From contig NZ_JABEMG010000016.1 in the NCBI RefSeq assembly GCF_013004695.1, positions 1 to 52,235 of the forward strand: a stretch of 52,235 bases of DNA, in the 5' to 3' direction. A model generated the notes under the pieces. That model worked only from the letters and a program-made list of their open reading frames with translations, was not told where the DNA came from and searched no databases. The translations under genes and the position numbers were made by a program. This document shows, one piece after another, positions 17,159 to 25,331 of the stretch. How positions within the stretch are numbered: the first letter of the stretch is position 1; each line of letters opens with the position of its first letter. The stretch is from Promicromonospora citrea (lineage in GTDB: Bacteria > Actinomycetota > Actinomycetes > Actinomycetales > Cellulomonadaceae).

Positions 17159-18423
17159 GCGGCGCCCAGTGGTTCGACCACCAGCACCTGCTGATTCCCT
17201 GCTACGCGTGTGAGCACGATCGTCGCCTCCTCGGTCCCGGTGAGCACGAGCTGCTTGCGAAGTTGTTCAGGCACCACGGCGGTGCCCCGCTTCTTGATCG
17301 TGACGCGGCCGACGCCGCGCTCCCGCAGGTACGCCTTGAGCCGCTTCAGGCCGAACGGCATGGTGTCGAGCACGCGGTAGCCGGTGGCGATCGGCGCCTG
17401 TGCCCCGGCCGGCTCGGCCGGGCGGGCCGACGGCAGGTCGGCGGGGGAGTCGGTGGTGACGTACGCGATGGTCGGGTCGACCAGCCGCCCGCCGAGCTCC
17501 GCGGCCGCCTGGCCGACGAGGCCCGCCCGGATGACCGCGCCGTCGGGCTCGTAGAGGTACTGCCCGACGGCGCCGACCTCCGGCGCGTCGTCGTCGCCCC
17601 GGACGGTGCGGCTGAGCGTGTGCTCCTTGCCGTCCTCGTCGGTGAAGGTGCGCAGCACGAGCGCCGAGCGGCCGGGGCCCTCGGGCGCGAGCGGGCCGAA
17701 CCACAGCCCCGCCTCGACGACGTCGCCGTCGACCGACACCCACTGGGTCTCCGCGTCGTCCGGGAGGCCCTCGTGCGCGATGCCGGGGCCGACCTTGATG
17801 CCGACGGCGGGCACGGTCTCGCGCAGCGCCCAGACCGCGTCGAGCGGCGGGGCGTAGGCACGCGGGTCGACGATGCGGCGGCTGCGTCCGCCGGCCCCGC
17901 CGCCGGTGCGCCGTGCCGGGTCGGCGTAGAGGCCGTCGATGCGCTCGGCGCGCAGGTCGAGGGCGAGCCCGTCGCCGTGCCGCACCTCCGCCTCGGGGAA
18001 GTGGCGCAGGTTCCAGCTCGCGATGGCGGCGGTGGCCTCGTCGAGGTCGGTCGCGACGACGCGCAGGCCCGTGCCGGCGAAGGCCAGGGAGTCGGCGCCG
18101 ATGCCGCACGTGAGGTCGGCCAGCGCGGTGACGCCGGCGGAGAGGTAGCGTCGGGCGTGCAGGGCGGCCACGAGGAGCCGCGTCGCCTGCTCCAGGCCGT
18201 CGGCGGTGAACAGCATGCCGTCCGCGAAGTCGCCGAACTTCGCCCGCGCGCGGGCGCGCAGGCGCGACTGGGTGACGACCGCGGCCGCGAGGTCCGGTGC
18301 GACGCCGCGGTCCCGCAGCGACGTCACGGTCTTCATCGCCTGGCGCTCGTCGTAGGGCGGGAGCGAACCGAGCAGGGTCCAGCCTTCAGGCGTGAGGAGT
18401 TTGCTCAGAATCGCCGCATCCAT
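17155..18423 (-). CDS. Class I SAM-dependent methyltransferase with THUMP-like C-terminal domain
   Basis: 422 residues. The Rossmann methyltransferase core includes ADLTCGIGADSLAFA (SAM-binding motif I) near 104-118, VVATDLDEATAAIASWN (acidic loop, motif II) and GLYADPARR (a D-P-A-R variant of the catalytic D/N-PP-Y/F). An N-terminal helical region precedes it and a THUMP-like domain with RGVGRVTIKKRGTAV follows. Such proteins are presumed RNA methyltransferases; the substrate is unknown. The start codon lies in a near-perfect 20-base palindrome (18421-18440). First gene of a two-gene operon with the YbdK-type ligase; divergent from groES. Confidence 0.88.
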   Translation of the reverse strand: MDAAILSKLLTPEGWTLLGSLPPYDERQAMKTVTSLRDRGVAPDLAAAVVTQSRLRARARAKFGDFADGMLFTADGLEQATRLLVAALHARRYLSAGVTALADLTCGIGADSLAFAGTGLRVVATDLDEATAAIASWNLRHFPEAEVRHGDGLALDLRAERIDGLYADPARRTGGGAGGRSRRIVDPRAYAPPLDAVWALRETVPAVGIKVGPGIAHEGLPDDAETQWVSVDGDVVEAGLWFGPLAPEGPGRSALVLRTFTDEDGKEHTLSRTVRGDDDAPEVGAVGQYLYEPDGAVIRAGLVGQAAAELGGRLVDPTIAYVTTDSPADLPSARPAEPAGAQAPIATGYRVLDTMPFGLKRLKAYLRERGVGRVTIKKRGTAVVPEQLRKQLVLTGTEEATIVLTRVAGNQQVLVVEPLGAA

Positions 18424-18440
18424 GGGAAGATCTTTCCATG
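18421..18440 (-). promoter_or_regulatory. Near-perfect palindrome overlapping the methyltransferase start codon
   Basis: The first and last ten bases are complementary at 9 of 10 positions around a central AGATCT; in the mRNA the initiation AUG pairs with a CAU at the other end. It could be an operator or a hairpin hiding the start codon. Confidence 0.4.
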
Positions 18441-18571
18441 TTTGTGCTGGTCATGGCGAGTGACCGGAACCAACCTTTTCGTGAAGATGGCGAGATCGCG
18501 AGGTGGCGGCGGCGTCTTCCCAGGCCTCGGGCCGGCGCGCGGGGCGGCCCGGAGTGACCAGGCTCACGCCG

Positions 18572-18598
18572 TTGGCACTCGCCTTGACCGAGTGCTAG
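18572..18598. promoter_or_regulatory. CIRCE element (HrcA operator)
   Basis: TTGGCACTC, nine bases, GAGTGCTAG: the 9-9-9 inverted repeat recognised by HrcA, differing from consensus TTAGCACTC/GAGTGCTAA only at outer positions. It indicates heat-shock control of groES. Confidence 0.93.
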
Positions 18599-18612
18599 CG
18601 CCGACCTAGATT
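18584..18612 (+). promoter_or_regulatory. groES promoter embedded in CIRCE
   Basis: TTGACC (18584-18589) in the CIRCE spacer and TAGATT (18607-18612) are 17 bases apart, an SigA-type promoter that HrcA binding would occlude. Initiation is expected near 18619. Confidence 0.8.
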
Positions 18613-18619
18613 TGGGGTG

Positions 18620-18657
18620 TCCACCGCTGGTGGGCCCCGCTCGGGGGCCGCCGTGGA
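18620..18657 (+). promoter_or_regulatory. Hairpin at the predicted 5' end of the groES mRNA
   Basis: Nested stems TCCAC/GTGGA (18620-18624 with 18653-18657) and GGCCCC/GGGGCC (18633-18638 with 18644-18649) start at the predicted transcript end. The leader is about 158 bases; the remainder up to the ribosome binding site holds nothing else I recognise. Confidence 0.5.
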
Positions 18658-18777
18658 GGACGAAGACGTTCGTGCCCGCCGGCACCCGCGACGACGGCGG
18701 ACCGTCGAACGTTCGAGCCCCTTTAAGTCCATCCCGAAGCAGATCTTTCGATCCGCTCACGAAAGAGGAGGTCCGAC

Positions 18778-19074
18778 GTGTCGGTCCCCATCAAGCCGCT
18801 CGAGGACCGGATCGTCGTCAAGGCTCTCGAGGCCGAGACCACGACCGCTTCCGGCCTGGTCATCCCTGACACCGCGAAGGAGAAGCCCCAGGAGGGCGAG
18901 GTCCTGGCCGTGGGCCAGGGCCGCATCGACGACAACGGCAACCGTGTGCCGCTGGACGTCGCCGTCGGTGACAAGGTGATCTACTCCAAGTACGGCGGCA
19001 CCGAGGTCAAGTACGCGGGCGAGGAGTACCTGGTGCTCTCGGCCCGCGACGTCCTCGCCGTGGTCGTGGGCTGA
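18778..19074 (+). CDS. groES: Co-chaperonin GroES (10 kDa)
   Basis: 98 residues. [20 protein letters not shown], then the mobile loop [21 protein letters not shown], and [18 protein letters not shown] at the C-terminus are classic GroES features. It forms the heptameric lid of the GroEL folding chamber. GTG start with a strong GAGGAGG seven bases upstream. Unusually for Actinobacteria, no groEL follows; the gene ends at a very strong hairpin, so groES is monocistronic and must work with GroEL encoded elsewhere. Expression should be HrcA/CIRCE controlled. Confidence 0.98.
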   Translation: MSVPIKPLEDRIVVKALEAETTTASGLVIPDTAKEKPQEGEVLAVGQGRIDDNGNRVPLDVAVGDKVIYSKYGGTEVKYAGEEYLVLSARDVLAVVVG

Positions 19075-19096
19075 GCTCAGCCCCGCCCTGTGTGAC

Positions 19097-19134
19097 GCAG
19101 AGGGCCCCGCACCGGTCGGTGCGGGGCCCTCTGC
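19097..19134 (+). terminator. Terminator downstream of groES
   Basis: A perfect 17-base-pair stem (arm begins GCAGAGGGCCCCG) closed by the tetraloop GGTC, starting 22 bases after the groES stop. It also lies downstream of whiB on the opposite strand. No U tract. Confidence 0.85.
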
Positions 19135-19255
19135 TCTGCGTCCGGACGGCCATTGGGGATGATTCGTCAGGACACGTTCAGGGCGGAGACCAGCGACGCG
19201 TGTCGGTCCGCGTCAGAGCTGGTGCAGGAAGTTGTCCAGATCCTGTGCGTCGGCG

Positions 19256-19543
19256 TCAGGCCGAGACGGACTTGCCGGCAAGGATCGCCGACCGCTCGTC
19301 CTCGCTGAGCCCGCCCCACACGCCGTACGGCTCACGCACGCGCAGCGACTGCTCGCGGCACTGCATCATCACGGGGCAGGAGCGGCAGATGGCCTTCGCC
19401 GCCTCGGCGCGCCGTCGGCGGGTCGAGCCCCGCTCACCCTCGGGGTGGAAGAACAGGGTGTCGTCCGCGTCGCGGCATGCGCCCTGGTACTGCCATTCCC
19501 ACAGCTCCATCACCGGACCGGGAAGCCTCGAGATCTCCGTCAT
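19256..19543 (-). CDS. whiB: WhiB-family iron-sulfur transcriptional regulator, WhiB3-type
   Basis: 95 residues. The four [4Fe-4S] ligands are the Cys in GACRDAD, the CRSC pair and the Cys in MMQC; the GVWGG turn and the basic C-terminal segment SEDERSAILAGK follow. The stretch WEWQYQGACRDADDTLFFHPEGERG resembles WhiB3 (W-N-W-Q-L-Q-G-L-C, FFHPDGERG), and position next to groES matches whiB3 (Rv3416) in M. tuberculosis. It would bind SigA region 4 and sense redox or nitric oxide through its cluster. ATG start supported by the promoter just upstream; longer starts run through that promoter. Confidence 0.95.
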   Translation of the reverse strand: MTEISRLPGPVMELWEWQYQGACRDADDTLFFHPEGERGSTRRRRAEAAKAICRSCPVMMQCREQSLRVREPYGVWGGLSEDERSAILAGKSVSA

Positions 19544-19550
19544 GGCGAAC

Positions 19551-19579
19551 AACCTACAAGTTGTGCAGAAGTTGTTCAA
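19551..19579 (-). promoter_or_regulatory. whiB promoter with spanning inverted repeat
   Basis: On the minus strand TTGAAC and TAGGTT are 17 bases apart and the box ends seven bases before the ATG, giving a leaderless mRNA. The inverted repeat GAACAAC/GTTGTTC (19547-19553 and 19571-19577) spans it, and two ACAACTT copies lie in the spacer, suggesting an operator for a dimeric regulator. Confidence 0.7.
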
Positions 19580-19736
19580 GGGGCAATTCGATCCAGACGT
19601 GACGCAGACCGGTGCGCGCTCGAACCGCGCCACGGCTGACCGGTTTTGTTCGGATGTGAACCGAATTCGACGGAGATCGGCGGCACGCCGGATTTCGCAG
19701 TGGCGCGGAAGGGGCCGGGTCGGCAGAATCGAGTCC

Positions 19737-20963
19737 ATGACTTCCTCGCGGCCCGCCCAGAACCCGGGCGGGTCTCGTACGTCCAGCCCCGGGTTGGCGG
19801 TCGCGGCTGTCGCCCGGCGCCTCGGGGTCGCTCCGGCGACCCTGCGTACCTGGGACCGCCGGTACGGGCTCGGCCCGTCGGGGCGGACCGCCGGCTCGCA
19901 CCGCCGCTACACGCCGGACGACGTCGCCCGGCTGCTGGTCATGCGCCGTCTCACGCTCGAGGGCGTCGCGCCGGTCGACGCCGCCCGCGCCGCCGTCGAG
20001 GCGGACGACACGGAGCTCGCCTCCGCCGCCCGGACCGCCCCGGCGCTGCCCGCCGTGCACGTGGAGGGCGACGAGCACGCGGACGACGCCGACGGCGACC
20101 ACGACGACGGGTTCACCGAGCAGTTCCTCGGCACGGTCGGGGCCCCGGGCGGGGACGGGGCGGACGACGACCAGGCCCCCGAGCCGGAGCAGGAGCCCCG
20201 CGGACGGGCGCGGCTGCGCGCGCTGCCGGGCGGCGCGACGTCGGCCGGGCCGGCCGCCGGGCCTCCCGCCGCGAGCGGACCGCGGTCCGTCAGCGCACCC
20301 GCCCCGTCGTCGGGCCGGGTGTCCGCGCTGGTCGACGCGGCCCTGGCCTACAGCCGCACCGCGTGCGACAACCTCCTCGTGCTGGGGCCCGACGGGGACC
20401 CGGCCTCGTGGTGGACCGACCTCGTCGAGCCGGCGTGGCTGCGCCTCTCGGAGCGCACGGTCCTCGCGGGCCCCGGCGAGATGCCGGAGGTCGTGCTCGC
20501 GACCGCCGCGCTGCGGGCGCTGCGCCACTACACCGAGGAGTTCGAGCGGGCCGTGGTGGAGGCGGGCGGTCCGCCGGCCAACCACCCGAGCCGCATGCGC
20601 AAGATCGTGCTGGTCTTCGCGGCCCCCGACGAGGTCGTTCCCCTCTCCGCGCACGCGCTCGCGGCGGCGCTGGCCGCACAGGGATCGATGGCCCGCATCG
20701 TCACGGGTCCCGCGAGCACGCACCGCTCGGTCGAGCTCGTCACGATGGTCCGGCCGACGGCGGTCGTGCTCGCCACGACGCAGAACAAGCCCGACCTCGA
20801 CGTCGTGCACGCCGTGAACGAGAGCTATCCCGACCTGCCGATCTTCGTCGGGCTCCGGGCCGACGCGGCGGCGTCGGACCTCCCGTTCGGCCCGACGGTG
20901 CAGCGTGTGCGGTCGTTCACCGGGCTGCTGCACGAGGTGCTCGCCGTCCTCAGGTCGAGGTGA
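19737..20963 (+). CDS. MerR-family-like regulator with degenerate cobalamin-binding-like C-terminal domain
   Basis: 408 residues. Residues about 20-80 form a MerR HTH with wing (AVARRLGVAPATLRTWDRRYGLGPSGRT, then HRRYTPDDVARL). A long acidic, disordered linker (about 95-190) follows. The C-terminal half (about 195-405) has a helical part and an alpha/beta part (MRKIVLVFAAPDEVVPLSAHALAAALAAQGSMARIV, VRPTAVVLATTQ, YPDLPIFVGL) reminiscent of the B12-binding half of CarA/CarH-type MerR proteins, but the D-x-H-x-x-G His and the W-x9-E-H motif are absent. It probably does not bind B12. ATG has a CAGAAT box 7 bases upstream. Confidence 0.82.
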   Translation: MTSSRPAQNPGGSRTSSPGLAVAAVARRLGVAPATLRTWDRRYGLGPSGRTAGSHRRYTPDDVARLLVMRRLTLEGVAPVDAARAAVEADDTELASAARTAPALPAVHVEGDEHADDADGDHDDGFTEQFLGTVGAPGGDGADDDQAPEPEQEPRGRARLRALPGGATSAGPAAGPPAASGPRSVSAPAPSSGRVSALVDAALAYSRTACDNLLVLGPDGDPASWWTDLVEPAWLRLSERTVLAGPGEMPEVVLATAALRALRHYTEEFERAVVEAGGPPANHPSRMRKIVLVFAAPDEVVPLSAHALAAALAAQGSMARIVTGPASTHRSVELVTMVRPTAVVLATTQNKPDLDVVHAVNESYPDLPIFVGLRADAAASDLPFGPTVQRVRSFTGLLHEVLAVLRSR

Positions 20964-20995
20964 CGCACGCCTCGGTGGCGTACCACGGGCCGGCC

Positions 20996-22545
<1,550 letters not shown>

Positions 22546-22553
22546 CCGTTCGA

Positions 22554-22608
22554 CGGCGGCGCCCGCCCGCTCGTCCGCCTCGCGGCGGGGAGCAGGCGGG
22601 CGCCGCCG
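22554..22608. terminator. Hairpin between convergent guaB and the amine oxidase gene
   Basis: A perfect 14-base-pair stem (arms 22554-22567 and 22595-22608, beginning CGGCGGCGCC) with a 27-base loop occupies most of the 78-base gap. Likely terminates both genes. Confidence 0.6.
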
Positions 22609-22623
22609 CGTCCGGGTCGTGGG

Positions 22624-24234
22624 TCAGCTCGCCATGACGCGCTGGTGCAGCGCCTGCACCGCGTACCGCGCCGACCACAGAGCGCCGTGCTGCCAGGCGG
22701 AGACCTCGGACATCCAGTCGCCCGCGAAGTACACGTTGCCCGCGCCCTGCTGCAGCAGCCGGAACCCGGCCGACGACGTGTCCGGGTAGGCCCATGCGCC
22801 CTCGATGTAGGGCACCTTGTGCCAGGCCACCGAGAACGAGCTCTCCAGCTCGGTGCGGTACTTCTCGCCGTGGATCTTCACGCCCTGCGCGACGGCCCGC
22901 GCCTCGCGCTCGCGCGGTGACAGGTCCGCGTAGGTGCGGGCGTTCGTCCCGGTGTTGTAGTAGCCGACGACCAGACCCTTGCGCTCGCCGTAGCCGGAGG
23001 ACGGGTACCAGATGTGCGCGAGGTCCATGTCGGTCTCGGTGATGCCGCCGAAGATGCGGTGGTCGTCCTCCCAGAACCGTGACCGGTACTGGAGCCCGAT
23101 CTTGCCGGCGGGGGAGCCGACGGCGAACTCGCCCAGCGCCGCGTCGACCTGCGGGCCCCACGTGGTGTCCCAGCCCCGCATGAGGCCGGCCGGCGCCGTG
23201 ACGACGGCGAAGTCGGCCGTGAGCTGCCGCTGCTTCCGGTGCTGCGTGTAGGTGACGGTGACGCCGCGGTCCGTGGTCCGCACGCCGGTCACCGGTGAGT
23301 CGAGGTGCACGTTGTGCGCCCCGATGGCCCGCACCATGTACTGGTACGTCGTGTCCATGCCGCCCTTCGGCTGGAACATGAGCATCGACTGCTCCCAGTT
23401 GATCTCGAAGGGGAAGTACTGGCCCACGCGCGAGGCGAGCACCTCGGAGACCGACCCGGGGCCGGGCAGCGGGGTGCCGTGCTCGTTCCACGCCGACGGG
23501 TAGACCGCGTAGCCGCGGTTGCTGCCGCCCGCGTAGGTGCCGTCGGAGCGCAGCGACCCCCAGCTGCGCAGGAACGAGCGCAGGTTCTCCTTGTCGGCCT
23601 CGGTCAGCCGCTGGTCGAGCGCGCCCTGGTCGGTGGCCAGGTGCAGCAGCTCCGAGGTGTAGCCGAACACGTCCGCCTTGGCCGTGCGGTAGCGGACCGG
23701 GTTGCCTGGCGTGGCGCCCGTCCGCTCGTTGTAGAGGTAGGCGTCCGCGTTCGCGTTGGTGAACATCTCGTAGGGCACGCCGAGCTCGCGGAGGTAGTCC
23801 ATGGTGACCATCCACTGCGCGATGCGGCCGGCGCCGGCGTTGAGGTAGACGCCGTCGGCGAAGCGCGCCTTCTGCGTCACGCCGTCGGTGTCCGTCTCGG
23901 TGTCCCCGCCGCGGATCGTCAGCGTGCGCCCGCCGACACGGTGGCGGGCCTCGAGCACGGTGACCCGGTAGCCCGCCTTCTGGAGCTCGTACGCGGTGGT
24001 GAGACCTGCCGGGCCACCGCCCACGACGACGACCTTCTTGGCGGAGCGGCCGGTGAGCGAGAAGTCGCTGCCGCGCGGCGGCACCCAGGACTCGGGGCGG
24101 GGCTGGGCCGCTGCGGTCGGTGCGAGCCCCAGGGCACCCATGGTGGCGAACATGACGCCTGCGCCGGAACCGGCGCCGACGGCCTGCAGGAAGGTACGAC
24201 GAGTGACGGCGGATGTGCTCTGCTCGGTGGCCAC
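22624..24234 (-). CDS. Tat-exported flavin monoamine oxidase family protein
   Basis: 536 residues. N-terminal Tat signal with twin arginine (TRRTFLQAVGAGSGAG, cleavage near APTAAAQ), then the FAD dinucleotide loop VVVVGGGPAGLTTAYEL (68-84), LEARHRVGGRT, and the C-terminal FAD motif YFAGDWMSEVSAWQHGALWSA. Folded in the cytosol with FAD and exported. Homologues oxidise amines or L-amino acids, giving ammonia and hydrogen peroxide; exact substrate unknown. GTG start with GGGAGAAGG upstream. Two 8-base direct repeats lie about 135 bases upstream. Confidence 0.88.
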   Translation of the reverse strand: MATEQSTSAVTRRTFLQAVGAGSGAGVMFATMGALGLAPTAAAQPRPESWVPPRGSDFSLTGRSAKKVVVVGGGPAGLTTAYELQKAGYRVTVLEARHRVGGRTLTIRGGDTETDTDGVTQKARFADGVYLNAGAGRIAQWMVTMDYLRELGVPYEMFTNANADAYLYNERTGATPGNPVRYRTAKADVFGYTSELLHLATDQGALDQRLTEADKENLRSFLRSWGSLRSDGTYAGGSNRGYAVYPSAWNEHGTPLPGPGSVSEVLASRVGQYFPFEINWEQSMLMFQPKGGMDTTYQYMVRAIGAHNVHLDSPVTGVRTTDRGVTVTYTQHRKQRQLTADFAVVTAPAGLMRGWDTTWGPQVDAALGEFAVGSPAGKIGLQYRSRFWEDDHRIFGGITETDMDLAHIWYPSSGYGERKGLVVGYYNTGTNARTYADLSPREREARAVAQGVKIHGEKYRTELESSFSVAWHKVPYIEGAWAYPDTSSAGFRLLQQGAGNVYFAGDWMSEVSAWQHGALWSARYAVQALHQRVMAS

Positions 24235-24366
24235 GGCCTTCTCCCTCTCTGGTCGACAGGGCTGACGCGTCGCGGCTCGGCAGCATGCCGTCGGGCCGCC
24301 GTCAGCACCGTGCCGGACGCTAGAAGGCGCAGGTCACCGTGGAGATTCTGGACCGTTTCGCCCCAG

Positions 24367-24385
24367 TTGCTCCTTGATTGCTCCT
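24367..24385 (-). promoter_or_regulatory. Direct repeats upstream of the amine oxidase gene
   Basis: TTGCTCCT-TGA-TTGCTCCT (AGGAGCAA twice on the coding strand) has an 11-base period, one helical turn, as in sites for OmpR/PhoP-type regulators. The 186-base gap between the amine oxidase and exonuclease genes otherwise shows nothing I can name. Confidence 0.4.
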
Positions 24386-24420
24386 GGTAACCATGCTGTT
24401 TCGCCGCCCGCGGCCGAACC

Positions 24421-25146
24421 TCACCGCGGCCACCCCGCGTGCCGCACCGGCCAGGTGCCCGACGCCTCGGGGCCGGTCAGCCCCTGGTCGCGGCGCCACG
24501 CGTTGACGGACACGGCCCACTGGCGGTGCGCGCCGATCTGCTGCTGGTGCAGGTCGGTGAGCGGCATGCGGGCGAGCTGCGGGAAGCGGCGGGCCATGGC
24601 CTCGAGCAGGTCGAGCGTCGCCAGCACGTCGACCTCTGCGGTGTGCAGGTCGCCCTCGGAGACCACGCCGTACCACTGCGCCAGGTCGCCCAGGCGCCGC
24701 TTGCCCGGTCGGTACCGGTCGAGCCAGCGGTCGATGACCAGCGGGTCGATCACCGGTTCGACGGGCCGCCCCAGGCGCTGGGGCAGGGTCTTCAGGCCGT
24801 GGCGCAGCAGCTCGGCGTCGAGCAGGGAGAGGTCGAAGGCGGCGTTGTAGGCGACGACGGGGACGCCGTCGGCGAGGTGGTACGCGAGCTGCGCGGCGAT
24901 CTCCTCGAGCGCCTCGCGGGGTGCGACGCCGTGGGCGCGCGCGTGCTCGGTCGGGATCCCGTGGATGGCGGAGGCCTCCCGCGGGATCTCGACGCCCGGG
25001 TCCATGAGCCAGGTCCGGACGTCCGTGCCCACGCCGGGCGTGCGCAGCACGAGGGCGGCGGTGACGATGCGGTCGCCCGCGACGTCCACGCCCGTCGTCT
25101 CGGTGTCGAAGCCGAGCAGCGGCCTGTGGATCCAGGTCTCGTTCAT
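24421..25146 (-). CDS. 3'-5' exonuclease, DnaQ-like (DEDDh)
   Basis: 241 residues. Exo I motif LGFDTETTGVD with D14 and E16, HGIP, exo II NAAFDLSLLD, and exo III HTAEVDVLATLDLL with His and Asp five residues apart, so the metal site is complete and of DEDDh type. Resembles the proofreading epsilon subunit or related RNase T/DnaQ repair nucleases; there is no polymerase or UvrC-like domain. The ATG was chosen for GGGAGGA just upstream; the longer open frame adds an Arg/Gly-rich stretch without homology. Cytosolic. Divergent from guaB3. Confidence 0.9.
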   Translation of the reverse strand: MNETWIHRPLLGFDTETTGVDVAGDRIVTAALVLRTPGVGTDVRTWLMDPGVEIPREASAIHGIPTEHARAHGVAPREALEEIAAQLAYHLADGVPVVAYNAAFDLSLLDAELLRHGLKTLPQRLGRPVEPVIDPLVIDRWLDRYRPGKRRLGDLAQWYGVVSEGDLHTAEVDVLATLDLLEAMARRFPQLARMPLTDLHQQQIGAHRQWAVSVNAWRRDQGLTGPEASGTWPVRHAGWPR

Positions 25147-25319
25147 GGTGTCCTCCCTGCTCATCCGGGTTGTGGGCCGCGCGGCCCACGCCGCCGTCCC
25201 CGGACCGTGCGGCCTCCCGGTGCGTCCAGGGAGAACCATGCCACCGGTCACTGACACCCGGTCTCGGACGCCGCCCGCGCACATCACGGACGGCGGCGCG
25301 CCGCCGCAGGTGCGATAGG

Positions 25320-25325
25320 TAGGCT
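25320..25325 (+). promoter_or_regulatory. -10 box of guaB3
   Basis: TAGGCT six bases before the GTG start; no ribosome binding site, so a leaderless transcript is predicted, as for guaB and guaA. Confidence 0.6.
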
Positions 25326-25331
25326 TGGCGG

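Noticed and set aside
19075-19255. groEL or a fragment of it downstream of groES
   Set aside because: No GroEL motif in any frame; the interval holds the terminator and then the end of whiB.
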